DNA of 64,000 nucleotides. It comes from CAIWHR01 sp963788185. Lineage in GTDB: Bacteria; Pseudomonadota; Gammaproteobacteria; Burkholderiales; Casimicrobiaceae. Within the stretch, counting starts at the first letter, position 1, and every line of letters begins with the position of its first letter. Of this stretch, positions 56,496-64,000 are shown piece after piece. A model generated the notes under the pieces. That model was given only the letters and a program-made list of their open reading frames with translations, did no database searches and was not told the origin of the DNA. The stretch spans positions 992,001-1,056,000 of the forward strand of contig CAWBGE010000017.1 of NCBI GenBank assembly GCA_963788185.1. The letters run 5' to 3'. Both the position numbers and the translations under genes were made by a program.

Positions 56496-57459
56496 GCTCC
56501 ACCTCCTGGCGCACGTAGCGCTCGAACTTCGCGGCGCAGAGTGCCATGAGCTCCGGCACGCCGGTGAGATACCAGTAGGTATTGGAGATCTTGGCGTGGC
56601 CCAGATAGGTGGATAAGGCCAGCATCGCGCGGTCGATGTCGACGCCCTGCTCCTGCCAGAGGATCACCCGGGTCACGGCGAAGCTGTGCCGGAGATCGTG
56701 GATGCGCGGCCCGTCATGGGCGCCGCGATTGATCCAGCCCAGGCGGCGGCGCAGCTCGTCGAACACCCGGTGTACCTGGCGCTCGCTCAGCGGCTTGCCG
56801 AGCAGTCTGCCGCGAGTGCTCACAAAGAACGGCCTCTTCGCTGCAACGGGGACGAAACGATGGCGCAGGTCTCGATAGCGCGCCAGGGCCTCGACCGTGC
56901 TCGGATGCAGCGGCAGCTCGCGCGACTTCGCGAATTTGGTGCGCCGCACGGTGAGCAGGCCCAGCGTCAGGTCCACATCCGAGTCGAGAAGGTGGAGGGC
57001 CTCCGATACGCGAAGGCCGGTGGCGGCGATCAGGCCGAACAGCGCTTCATACGTGGCCGGCCGCAAGCCGCCGCGTGGCGCTAGGCCGCGAGCGGCGGCG
57101 AGCAGGGCGACGATCTCCTGAGGAGCGTAGATGTGTGGCGTCAGCCGCCCCGGGATGGTGCCGAAGATTGCTTCATCGGGCACTTCGGTGCGCGGCTCAA
57201 ACTGCTGCAGGTAGCGTGCGAACGGGCGTAGCAGCTTGAGCCGGCGCGCCCAGGTCGCCGGGGTCTTGCGCTGCCACTTATCGCGCCGGGCCCAGTCGGC
57301 CATCAGCTCCACGGTCAGCGGCCCTTGCCAGCGCAGGCGGTCGACGTAGCGGGCGAAGTTCTTCAAAGTCCGGTCTGGCTTTCTTAGCGCAAACCCCAGA
57401 TGGCGGCGCTCCTGCAGGAAATCCTCGACGCGGGACAGGATCGACACCGGCGCGCTCAT
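56488..57459 (-). CDS. tyrosine recombinase, second gene of RIT trio
   Basis: This 323-residue recombinase has the N-terminal domain SRVEDFLQERRHLGFALRKP. The catalytic set is intact: Arg in AATGLRVSEALHLLDSDVD, Lys in VRRTKFAKSRELPL, His-x-x-Arg in IHDLRHSFAVTRV, His in TYLGHAKISNT and Tyr in YWYLTGVPEL. The start at 57459 forms an ATGA overlap with the first gene's stop, so the recombinases are probably made in a fixed ratio. It belongs to a different subgroup from its neighbours. Confidence 0.92.
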   Translation of the reverse strand: MSAPVSILSRVEDFLQERRHLGFALRKPDRTLKNFARYVDRLRWQGPLTVELMADWARRDKWQRKTPATWARRLKLLRPFARYLQQFEPRTEVPDEAIFGTIPGRLTPHIYAPQEIVALLAAARGLAPRGGLRPATYEALFGLIAATGLRVSEALHLLDSDVDLTLGLLTVRRTKFAKSRELPLHPSTVEALARYRDLRHRFVPVAAKRPFFVSTRGRLLGKPLSERQVHRVFDELRRRLGWINRGAHDGPRIHDLRHSFAVTRVILWQEQGVDIDRAMLALSTYLGHAKISNTYWYLTGVPELMALCAAKFERYVRQEVEHE

Positions 57460-58706
57460 GACACACTCCCGGGCCAGGGCAATGCCACTGCGCTCAGATT
57501 GCGATGGTCGAGCTTGGCGTAGATCAACGAGGTATTGAGCGAGCGGTGACGCAGGACATCGGCGACTTCCTTGAGCGAGCTGCCGCGCTCCAGCAGCTGG
57601 CGGACAAAGGTGTGGCGCAGGGCGTGGACGCGGCCATGGGCGATCCCGATGCGATGGTAGGCATCGCGCACGATCCGATGTACGGCGTAGGCGCTGATGG
57701 GCACGTCCCGCGGCGCGACATGGCGCACAAACACGGACCGGTTGGCACTCGTCGGACGCTCGAAACGCAGGTAATCGACGATGGCGCGGCCGGTCGCCGG
57801 TGGCAGCGGCAGGATGTCCTCGCGGCGCGATTTGGTACGGCGCAGCGTCACGGTCCCGGCATGCCAGTCGATGTCGTCGAGACTGAGCTTGGCGATTTCG
57901 CCGACGCGCAAACCCAGATCCAGCGCGCAGCGCACCATGGCATAGCCGCGCCGGTACGATGGCACCTGCGGCGTGAATGAAGCCAGCAGGCGGTCGACCT
58001 CGGTGCGGGTGAGCGAGCGTGGCAACGATGCAAGGCTCCACTGCGCCGGTGTCGCGATGACCCCGGTCAGCGTATGCACCGGATCACCGCAGGTGGCCCG
58101 GAAGCGGAAATAGGCACGCAGCGCCGAGGCCCGTGCCCGGGCATTGGCAACACTGGGGCGCTTGCTCGGGGAAGCGATAAAGCGCCGAACGTCCGCTGGC
58201 TGCAGTGCCGAGATGACGATCGGCTGATCGCCGAAGCAAGACTGCAAGAAACGCCGGGCGATCCCAATTCGAACACGGCGCGTGCCCTCGCAGAGCCCTC
58301 GCGCACATCGCATGTGCTCATCGAAGCGGCACAACTCTTCCGCTACGGGGCCGGTCTTCGTCACGGGCGCTGGAACAACACCCTGATCCCGCAGAACCCG
58401 CAATAGCAAGTGGCAGCCGGCACTGAGATCGCGACGGTTGCGATGTGCCGGCGGCGGACAGTCGCAGCGTGGCAGATGGCGACCAAGGAACCGCTGAATC
58501 ACCGCCTCGTCGAGGCGCTCGACTGTAAGCCGGGACCGACTCATCCAGCGCGCGAAATGCGCGATGGAGTCGACGTGATCCGCAGCCGTGCGGCACGAGT
58601 AACCATCTCGCACCAAGCGCTCGACGAACGTCTCAATATGCGGGGCAAGCTCGCTGGCAGCAAACCAGCCTCTGAGGCTGGGTGATACGAGGAACGAAGC
58701 ATTCAT
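57456..58706 (-). CDS. tyrosine recombinase, first gene of RIT trio
   Basis: This 416-residue recombinase is the largest of the three. Its N-terminal region (HIETFVERLVRDGYSCRTAA) and a middle core-binding domain precede the catalytic domain. The Arg is in LDLGLRVGEIAKLSLDDID and the Lys in RRTKSRREDILPL. His-x-x-Arg is in VHALRHTFVRQLL, the His in VLRHRSLNTS and the Tyr in LIYAKLDHRNLS. AGGAGG lies about seven bases before the ATG at 58706. The promoter presumably lies between the start and the right inverted repeat. Confidence 0.92.
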   Translation of the reverse strand: MNASFLVSPSLRGWFAASELAPHIETFVERLVRDGYSCRTAADHVDSIAHFARWMSRSRLTVERLDEAVIQRFLGRHLPRCDCPPPAHRNRRDLSAGCHLLLRVLRDQGVVPAPVTKTGPVAEELCRFDEHMRCARGLCEGTRRVRIGIARRFLQSCFGDQPIVISALQPADVRRFIASPSKRPSVANARARASALRAYFRFRATCGDPVHTLTGVIATPAQWSLASLPRSLTRTEVDRLLASFTPQVPSYRRGYAMVRCALDLGLRVGEIAKLSLDDIDWHAGTVTLRRTKSRREDILPLPPATGRAIVDYLRFERPTSANRSVFVRHVAPRDVPISAYAVHRIVRDAYHRIGIAHGRVHALRHTFVRQLLERGSSLKEVADVLRHRSLNTSLIYAKLDHRNLSAVALPWPGSVS

Positions 58707-58815
58707 GGCGGCCCTCCTGGAGTGGGTGGACCCTCCAGAGAACCGCATTTTTATGTAAAGCGCACCCCATACCGATGCCGCCAACTCAACCACGGAATGT
58801 CGAAGCTAAATCACG

Positions 58816-58851
58816 GCGCTTTCCATAAAAAGCTTCTTTCCATGATGGCCG
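58816..58851 (-). repeat. right terminal inverted repeat of RIT element
   Basis: It is the reverse-complement partner of 55375-55410. Its outer end (GATGGCCG) runs into the 30-base palindrome. The 58707-59129 gap otherwise holds the inner repeat at 58747-58761 and the promoter region of the thioredoxin-like gene. Confidence 0.85.
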
Positions 58852-58876
58852 TTATGGAAATATTTCCATAACGGCC
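58847..58876. repeat. 30-base perfect palindrome at RIT end
   Basis: The 30 bases from 58847 to 58876 are a perfect palindrome centred on AAATATTT, with arms ending in GGCC. They contain ATGGAAA and TTTCCAT, the same heptamers found in the element ends, so this may be the recombination or target site. Confidence 0.75.
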
Positions 58877-59129
58877 AACCCCGGCCGTCCGCAGTTGCCG
58901 CGGAAATTTCCAGTGAGCAGTCGTTCGTGCAACGAAAACTTGGAATTCTCGCGCCAAGAATACCCCTACGTCTGGCGGTTATCGACCTCGCGCCGCCCGC
59001 CCGATCTTCCCGGCGGCCGGCCTGCGTCAACTCGTGATACGCTGCCTCGGCAAGCACCTCGTGGCGTTGGTCCACCTATGACGCGCGTTCGCCGTCTGAC
59101 TATCGTTCCACTTTCGATTGGATAAGACG

Positions 59130-59594
59130 ATGAGGCACCTGCTAACTGTCACCAGCCTAGTGGTTGCGCTCACCTGTCAGGCGGCCGACCCCATTTACAA
59201 CGAAAGCGCGGACGCAAAGGCGGAAGTTAGGCAGGCGCTCGCCCAAGCGGCCACTACGGGTGTGCCGTTACTCGTCATCTTCGGTGCCAACTGGTGCGGA
59301 GACTGCAAGATTCTCGACATGGCCCTCAAGCAGGGCGTCAGCGCGCCGCTCGTCGCCAAAGAGTTCAAGGTAGTCAAGGTCAACGTTGGCCGATTCGACC
59401 GCAACGTCGATATTGCGCAGTCCTATGGTGTGCCGCTCAAGAACGGGATTCCCGCGGTGGTCATCCTCTCACCGATGAACCAGGTCCTCTACGTAACACG
59501 CGAAGGTGAGCTTGCCGATGCGGGGAACATGGGCGATAACGGCATCTACGAGTTCTTCAGGAAAGTGACCCCAGGACTCAAGGCCAAGTCCTGA
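59130..59594 (+). CDS. thioredoxin-fold protein, exported
   Basis: This 154-residue protein begins with a probable signal peptide (MRHLLTVTSLVVALTCQA, cleaved near ADP). A thioredoxin fold follows, with the active site ANWCGDCKILDM (WCGDC). LVAKEFKVVKVNVGRFDRNV and the cis-proline segment NGIPAVVILSPMNQ are further features. It is probably a periplasmic thiol-disulfide protein. A TTG at 59118 would add four residues. It is flanked on both sides by mobile elements, with no obvious operon partner. Confidence 0.85.
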   Translation: MRHLLTVTSLVVALTCQAADPIYNESADAKAEVRQALAQAATTGVPLLVIFGANWCGDCKILDMALKQGVSAPLVAKEFKVVKVNVGRFDRNVDIAQSYGVPLKNGIPAVVILSPMNQVLYVTREGELADAGNMGDNGIYEFFRKVTPGLKAKS

Positions 59595-59760
59595 ATTGTG
59601 GAGGAGATGTGCCGGCACCCAGGATGCCTTCTATCTAGGGTAGCCTCCGCAAGGTCTCGCTAACTGCGACCGTAGAGGATCAACCCGCTTGCGTTCGTAC
59701 TCAACCGTCGCTGACCAGCCATCTGCCGTCGTTCACGGCCGGCCGTACATGGACGCCCCC

Positions 59761-60022
59761 GGTTTGCCAAGCTTTCAGTTGGTGATGGCTGGTAGGAACA
59801 GATTGCACCCGTACATTCGGACTTTTTTCGCGGCATCCTGCCGCTGTCCCTGATGGGATTGGCTGGTTGGCTCCCGATCGCTTACGCGCACTCGCGGTGC
59901 TTCGGCCGTTTTGGGTTTGGCCAACCAAGGTCTGACCTGTTTGCCATCATTGCGTGATCGCCTGAGCAATCGGTGGGTCGATTCTCCCTGTCGGGTTGAT
60001 TGTTGACGTTCGGTGGTCGCGG
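59761..60022 (-). ncRNA. candidate bridge-RNA region of the IS110 element
   Basis: IS1111-type elements carry their guiding (bridge) RNA in the non-coding end downstream of the transposase. Here that end is 262 bases with no plausible protein. I infer the location from family organisation and have not identified the RNA's loops or strand with certainty. Confidence 0.3.
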
Positions 60023-61054
60023 CTACCCGTGGGCAGGCCGCGGCATGTAATCGGGCCGGAACTCGCGCTCATGAGCGAGTAACGCCCAGATCGTGCGCGC
60101 GTTCTTGTTGGCCAGCGCCACGGCGGCAACGTTGGGATGGCGCCGGGTGAGCAGTCCTGCCAGCCAGACGTTCGGCCTGCCCGTGCGCTGCGCCGCCACA
60201 ATCGCCGAGCGCGCGCCGTGAATCAGCAAGGTTCGAAGGTAAGTGTCGCCGCGCTTGCTCATGCCCAGCAGCTTGGGTTTGCCGCCGCTCGAGTCCTGCT
60301 TGGGCACCAGCCCCAGCCAGGCAGCCACCTGGCGGCCGTTCTTGAAGCTCCTGGCATCTCCTATCGATGCCACCAGCGCGCTGGCCGCCAGAGGACCAAT
60401 GCCGGGAATCTTCTCGAGCTTGCGGCTCAGCTCGCTGCCTTGATGCCAAGCCTTGATCTGTGCCTCGAGCTCCTTGACCTGCCGATCCAGTGCCTTCATG
60501 TTCTCCAACAGCCGCTCGATCAGCTGGCGCATCGATGCCGGCAGATCAGGCGCTCCGTCGATCATCGGCGGTACCCGCCGGAAGACGTTCGCAATGCCCT
60601 GCGGCAGCACCAGCCCGAACTCGGTCAATAGACCACGAATCTGATTGGCTTGTGCCGTTCGCGCCTTCACGAATCCCTGCCGCACCCGGTGTACTGACAG
60701 CACTGCCTGCTGCTCCACGGTCTTGATCGGCACAAAGCGCATGTTTGGCCGGGCCACCGCCTCGCAGATCGCCTCCGCATCGGCCGCGTCGTTCTTGTTG
60801 CTCTTGACGTAGGGCTTCACGAACTGCGGCGAGATCAGTCGAACCGCGTGACCGAACCCCTGCAGCTTCCGCGCCCAATGATGGGCACTGCCACACGCCT
60901 CCATACCGACCAGACAGGCCGGCAGGTTCGCAAAGAACGTGGCAACCTGCTCCCGTCGGAGTTGTTTGCGGACCACGATATGCCCTCGCGAATCGACACC
61001 GTGAACCTGGAACACGCTCTTTGCCAAATCAATGCCAATCGTCGTAATCTTCAT
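60023..61054 (-). CDS. IS110-family DEDD transposase
   Basis: This 343-residue recombinase has the N-terminal RuvC-like DEDD domain (MKITTIGIDLAKSVFQVHGV with the first Asp, GMEACGSAHHWARKL with the Glu, KNDAADAEAICEA with the later Asps). The C-terminal Tnp_20 domain has IPGIGPLAASALVASIGDA, GRQVAAWLGLVPKQDSSGGK and a serine region in KRGDTYLRTLLIHGA. It looks intact. GAGGGGGG precedes the ATG at 61054. It likely acts with a structured RNA to choose donor and target DNA. Confidence 0.95.
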   Translation of the reverse strand: MKITTIGIDLAKSVFQVHGVDSRGHIVVRKQLRREQVATFFANLPACLVGMEACGSAHHWARKLQGFGHAVRLISPQFVKPYVKSNKNDAADAEAICEAVARPNMRFVPIKTVEQQAVLSVHRVRQGFVKARTAQANQIRGLLTEFGLVLPQGIANVFRRVPPMIDGAPDLPASMRQLIERLLENMKALDRQVKELEAQIKAWHQGSELSRKLEKIPGIGPLAASALVASIGDARSFKNGRQVAAWLGLVPKQDSSGGKPKLLGMSKRGDTYLRTLLIHGARSAIVAAQRTGRPNVWLAGLLTRRHPNVAAVALANKNARTIWALLAHEREFRPDYMPRPAHG

Positions 61055-61235
61055 GATGGATGCCCCCCTCGGTTCAAGTGGTTGATGACACTTCCACTTT
61101 GGCACATCGATGCCGTTGCGGGTGGGGGCGTCCATCCCATTGCTTACCGGCAGGCCAAAGACATCGCTGCAATCCTGCCCGCGCCGATAATGCGGTTCGC
61201 GCATGCACCGCGCGGCATCAGAAAAGGCCGACCCC

Positions 61236-61661
61236 ATGACCTTCCGTCCCGCTAATTTCGATCCGTCCATCGACCCCACGGCCGATCAGGTACGCGCATT
61301 GCGTGATGCCGGCCCCGACGGCCCGGTGGTGATGCTCAATCTTCTGAAGTTCCGCGAGCAAGCGAACTACCCCGCAGGGTCTCCCCACGCGCCCTGCTCG
61401 GGTGCCGAGGCCTACCGCAGGTACCAGACGGCATTCGTGGAAACCGTGGGCGACGTGAGCCGTGCCGAGGTGGTGTGGGAAGGGAAGATCGACAGACCCT
61501 TCATCGGCGATGCCAGCCAGGATTGGGACAAGTGCCTGTTGGTCCGCTATCCGAGCCGCCAGTGCTTCCTCGCGATGATGGCCAACGCCGCGTATCGCGA
61601 GGCGCTAGTCCATCGCTACGCGGGCCTCGAGCGCACCATCCTCTTGCAGATGCAGGGCTGA
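61236..61661 (+). CDS. DUF1330-like small protein
   Basis: This 141-residue protein resembles the dimeric alpha/beta barrel DUF1330 group: GPVVMLNLLKFREQANYP near residue 27, EAYRRYQTAFVETVGDV, and KCLLVRYPSRQCFLAMMANA with YREALVHRYAGLERTILLQM at the end. Its role is unknown; relatives often sit in degradation clusters. The ATG at 61236 begins MTFRPANFDPSIDPTADQVR. It starts about 100 bases outside the IS110 repeat, so the insertion may have removed its original upstream neighbour. Confidence 0.8.
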   Translation: MTFRPANFDPSIDPTADQVRALRDAGPDGPVVMLNLLKFREQANYPAGSPHAPCSGAEAYRRYQTAFVETVGDVSRAEVVWEGKIDRPFIGDASQDWDKCLLVRYPSRQCFLAMMANAAYREALVHRYAGLERTILLQMQG

Positions 61662-61924
61662 CGAATCGGCCTGCGGGCAAGGAGGCGAGGCAGAGCCTGA
61701 GCCTCGCGGCTGGACAGGTTGTACCTGGAGGACGTGATCTGCCGTCTGAATGCGTGATGATCGGTCGACCAAGGGCGCGGCGATCGGAGGGCAGTGCCTT
61801 GGGGCTGCTTCCCGCACACCTGAAGGTCCGGAACGGGGCGCACTGCGACCGACGACGATCACGTCGCTCGCGTTCAGGCTCGACGGTCTCAGTCCGGCTA
61901 GGAGCGGCCATCGACGTAATCGCT

Positions 61925-63106
61925 TCAAACCGGTCGTTGCTTTGCCCCTTTTCCAGGTTCATTGGCGGGAGGAACGGCCTTGCCGTCACATCGGGCGCGC
62001 CATTCCCTGGGGCGCGTCTTTGACCAGCCGCGGAACGCCCGGGAAAATACCGCCGCGTCCGCAAAGCGCAGCGCCGAAGCGATTTCCGACAACGGAAGTT
62101 CTGTGTTCTCTAGAAGCTGCTTTGCAAGCTCGAAGCGCGTTTGACTGACGAGCTGGTGCAAACTGGTCCGCTCGGCGGTGAGCCGTTTGCGTAGTGTCCG
62201 CTCGTGCATGCCGAACAGGAGCGCCACGTTCTCCGCAGACGACGTGCCGCTCAGTACCATCTGGTGAAGCGCGCCCCGTACTACGTCGGCAAAGCTCATT
62301 GTGCTATTGGCCTGCGTCTGCTGGATGGCCTGCATGACCAGCTCACGGAGGTTGGGGTCCGCGCCCGCGATGGCGTGGTCGAGCCACGACGCCTCGAACG
62401 CGATGCCGGACACCTCGGCATCGAATCGAACATTCGGACCAAACAGACGCCGGTAGGGACGTGAATCCCTCGGTCGCGCATGCGAAAACTGGACGCGCAG
62501 CGGCTTCCAAGGGGCTCCACAGATTTCCTTCAGCGCCCTGTACCCAATGGCAATGGCTACGTCGTAAAGGTGCGCGGCGCCGGGGGTCCCGTGCCGGTAG
62601 ATGGAGTAGCCAAGCAGCACATGTGAAGCCTCGAGATTGATCAAGATCGGGACGGCCCCGCGATCATGCAGGCAAAGATGCAGAAGAAGTGCCCGCAGCG
62701 CCTCACCAACGGTAGGCGAGTTGCGCATCAGGTACCCGACGGCGCCGAGCCCGCTCAACTCGAAGCACTCGCCGACGAGCAGGCCGAAATGGTCGCAGCC
62801 CGTTAACGTCGAGCATTCGGAAAACAACCGGCCAAGAGCCTCGAAGGCGATCCGGTTCTCTGGATTCCTGAACGTGGCAAGAGGGACGCCGGCCCGTACA
62901 AATGGGAGGCTCGGCGTAACTCCTAGCTTTCTCAGAACGTCTGGAACCGCAGCGACAGGACCGATCCTGACTTCGCCGGCGGCCGCTGCGGGTGGGTGGC
63001 TGCGCGAAGCTGCCTTCGAGACGGCGACATGTCGCGCGGAGGCGTCCGCGCGGCGGTGCTTCGTGGCAAAGGACTCATCAGCGATGGGCTGTGTTGATCT
63101 GGCCAT
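61925..63106 (-). CDS. AraC-family regulator with OruR-type sensor domain
   Basis: This 393-residue regulator has an N-terminal Arabinose_bd/OruR-type region (LRKLGVTPSLPFVRAGVPLA, CDHFGLLVGECFELSGLGAV, GYLMRNSPTVGEALRALLLH). The C-terminal HTH_18 domain is visible in VALLFGMHERTLRKRLTAER and SEIASALRFADAAVFSRAFR, ending in W.KTRPREWR. The first 40 or so residues look unstructured, so the true start may be internal. It is divergent from the DUF1254 gene and is its most likely target. Confidence 0.88.
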   Translation of the reverse strand: MARSTQPIADESFATKHRRADASARHVAVSKAASRSHPPAAAAGEVRIGPVAAVPDVLRKLGVTPSLPFVRAGVPLATFRNPENRIAFEALGRLFSECSTLTGCDHFGLLVGECFELSGLGAVGYLMRNSPTVGEALRALLLHLCLHDRGAVPILINLEASHVLLGYSIYRHGTPGAAHLYDVAIAIGYRALKEICGAPWKPLRVQFSHARPRDSRPYRRLFGPNVRFDAEVSGIAFEASWLDHAIAGADPNLRELVMQAIQQTQANSTMSFADVVRGALHQMVLSGTSSAENVALLFGMHERTLRKRLTAERTSLHQLVSQTRFELAKQLLENTELPLSEIASALRFADAAVFSRAFRGWSKTRPREWRARCDGKAVPPANEPGKGAKQRPV

Positions 63107-63294
63107 CCGGCAACCTCCAGGCTCCCGACCGGATCAGGAGATGCTGGGCCAGAGCGAGTCTGATTATCCTAGGTGGGCGCCACTGGACAAGTCAATGGTA
63201 GGGCCGGATTTGCAAAGTACGATCGGCAAAGGTCTGTTAACGTAGCGGCCCGTTTCTTGCCGATACCGCGCGGACCCACTGCGCACAAGGAGAC

Positions 63295-64000
63295 ATGAAC
63301 ATGACGAGACACGCACTGCTGGGCGCGATTCTCGCCGTCGCGTTCGCAACGGCGGCTTCTGCACAGACTTTCAAGATGACGACACCTTTCGCGCCGGGTG
63401 TCGCAGTGCCGGACAAGATCGAGTCCTCGATCGGAACCTTGAACCTGGACTACGGCTACCCGTCGGCCGATACCGTCGACAAGATCTACGACAACCTCGA
63501 CCGGTCGCGGGCGCTGCAAGCCTATTTGCTGGCGATCCCCATCGTCAACCAGGCCGGCATGCGCGATTCCATTCGCAAGTTCGGGCCCGACAACCAGACC
63601 GACGTGATCTGGGAAGACCTGGTCGATCCGCGGACCGTCGAGCTGACGGCGAACGACAACACGATCTACAACTTCATCTGGGTCGACACCAGCAAGGGAC
63701 CGTTGGTGGCCGAGATCCCGCCGAAGGTGCTGGGGCTGGTCAACGATTTCTGGTACAAGTGGGTGGTCGACGTTGGCATCACCGGAGCCGACAAAGGCGA
63801 AGGCGGAAAGTACCTCCTGCTGCCGCCTGGATACAAGGGCGACATCCCGCCGGGGTATAACGTCGTGCGGCCGAGCACCTTCGGGAGCTGGCTCGTATTT
63901 CGCGCCTTCGTCGTGGACGGTTCGACCCGACCCGGCGTTGAGTCGGTAAAGAAGAACCTGCGGGTCTATCGCCTGGCCGACGCCGCGAACCCGCCACCAA
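63295..64000 (+). CDS. DUF1254-family secreted protein, cut by window end
   Basis: The first 235 codons are present. A signal peptide (MNMTRHALLGAILAVAFATA, cleaved after ASA) is followed by typical DUF1254 sequence: LNLDYGYPSADTVDKIYDNL, ALQAYLLAIPIVNQAGMRDS, WEDLVDPRTVELTANDNTIY and YLLLPPGYKGDIPPGYNVVR. AAGGAG lies a few bases before the ATG. The protein is periplasmic or lipoprotein-like, and its function is not established. It is divergent from the AraC/OruR-type regulator. Confidence 0.9.
   Translation, partial: MNMTRHALLGAILAVAFATAASAQTFKMTTPFAPGVAVPDKIESSIGTLNLDYGYPSADTVDKIYDNLDRSRALQAYLLAIPIVNQAGMRDSIRKFGPDNQTDVIWEDLVDPRTVELTANDNTIYNFIWVDTSKGPLVAEIPPKVLGLVNDFWYKWVVDVGITGADKGEGGKYLLLPPGYKGDIPPGYNVVRPSTFGSWLVFRAFVVDGSTRPGVESVKKNLRVYRLADAANPPP

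Larger units (their letters stand above)
55375..58851. mobile_element. RIT element (recombinase in trio)
   Basis: Three different tyrosine recombinase genes, all on the minus strand and overlapping by 4 and 8 bases, lie between 36-base inverted repeats (33 of 36 identical). This matches the described RIT elements. A second, inner pair (GCTTTGCATAAAAAT at 55465 and its near reverse complement at 58747) brackets the genes more closely. Size is about 3.5 kb. It sits between an MFS gene and a thioredoxin-like gene with no disrupted gene evident. The elements carry no cargo, and their mechanism is poorly known. Confidence 0.88.
59749..61135. mobile_element. IS110-family element (IS1111-like)
   Basis: A DEDD transposase gene is flanked by 12-base inverted repeats, ATGGACGCCCCC at 59749-59760 and its complement at 61124-61135. 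Subterminal repeats of this kind are typical of the IS1111 subgroup; the true ends should lie a few bases outside. The longer non-coding side is downstream of the transposase. The rest of the 59595-59748 gap shows nothing recognisable. Confidence 0.75.

Overview
The window is GC-rich, densely coded bacterial chromosome, most likely from a betaproteobacterium (Burkholderiales/Rhodocyclales-like). The clues are the ribF-ileS-lspA-ispH order, an orphan Bug/TctC binding protein, an AddAB-like nuclease pair, proteobacterial GshA and PrpR-type sigma-54 regulation. Several TTGAY-N4-ATCAA (FNR-family) sites and an anaerobic-type glycerol-3-phosphate dehydrogenase suggest a facultative anaerobe. Assignments rest on reading the translated sequence. 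No database search was run.

1-29 kb is mostly housekeeping: a LysE exporter, a DmeF-like metal exporter, a Nudix enzyme, an alpha/beta hydrolase and a PilZ-like protein. The minus-strand operon ribF-ileS-lspA-ispH and a translationally coupled helicase/nuclease pair follow. Next come a Cys-rich protein and a J-domain-like protein lacking HPD, a 160-bp palindromic repeat, an aldo/keto reductase, a molybdopterin oxidoreductase and lexA. lexA is divergent from a frameshifted DnaQ/GIY-YIG nuclease, with two GAAC-N4-GTTC operators nearby. The stretch ends with an M20 peptidase, two SDR proteins, a secreted protein and gshA.

29-35 kb is an anaerobic respiratory operon behind a perfect FNR box: glpA (apparent frameshift), glpB, a fused membrane/Fe-S subunit with a CxxCH motif, and an HdrB-like subunit. 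The last two appear to replace GlpC. 35-45 kb is a minus-strand catabolic cluster: SDR, TctC, GlcG-like, Gfo/Idh, Hyi/OtnI-type isomerase, a 775-residue transketolase-like enzyme and an HpcH/HpaI aldolase. It is headed by a consensus sigma-54 promoter and faces a PrpR-like activator. Together this looks like a regulated pathway for an unidentified sugar acid.

45-46.5 kb holds an unusual small-protein island: two short paralogous membrane proteins, each with an FNR-type box centred 43.5 nt before its ATG, plus a further small membrane protein behind a third box. 46.5-55 kb holds envelope proteins (a beta-barrel, an SH3-like protein, a betagamma-crystallin), an AraC regulator, porin and phage-terminase remnants, gdhA and an MFS transporter.

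55-61 kb is mobile: a RIT element (three overlapping tyrosine recombinases between 36-bp inverted repeats, abutting a 30-bp perfect palindrome) and an IS110/IS1111-type element, with a thioredoxin-like gene between them. The window ends with a DUF1330-like protein, an AraC regulator and the 5' part of a DUF1254-type secreted protein.

Four genes show apparent one-base (+1) shifts, all in the same direction. This may be assembly error rather than gene decay. I saw no rRNA, tRNA or CRISPR array.
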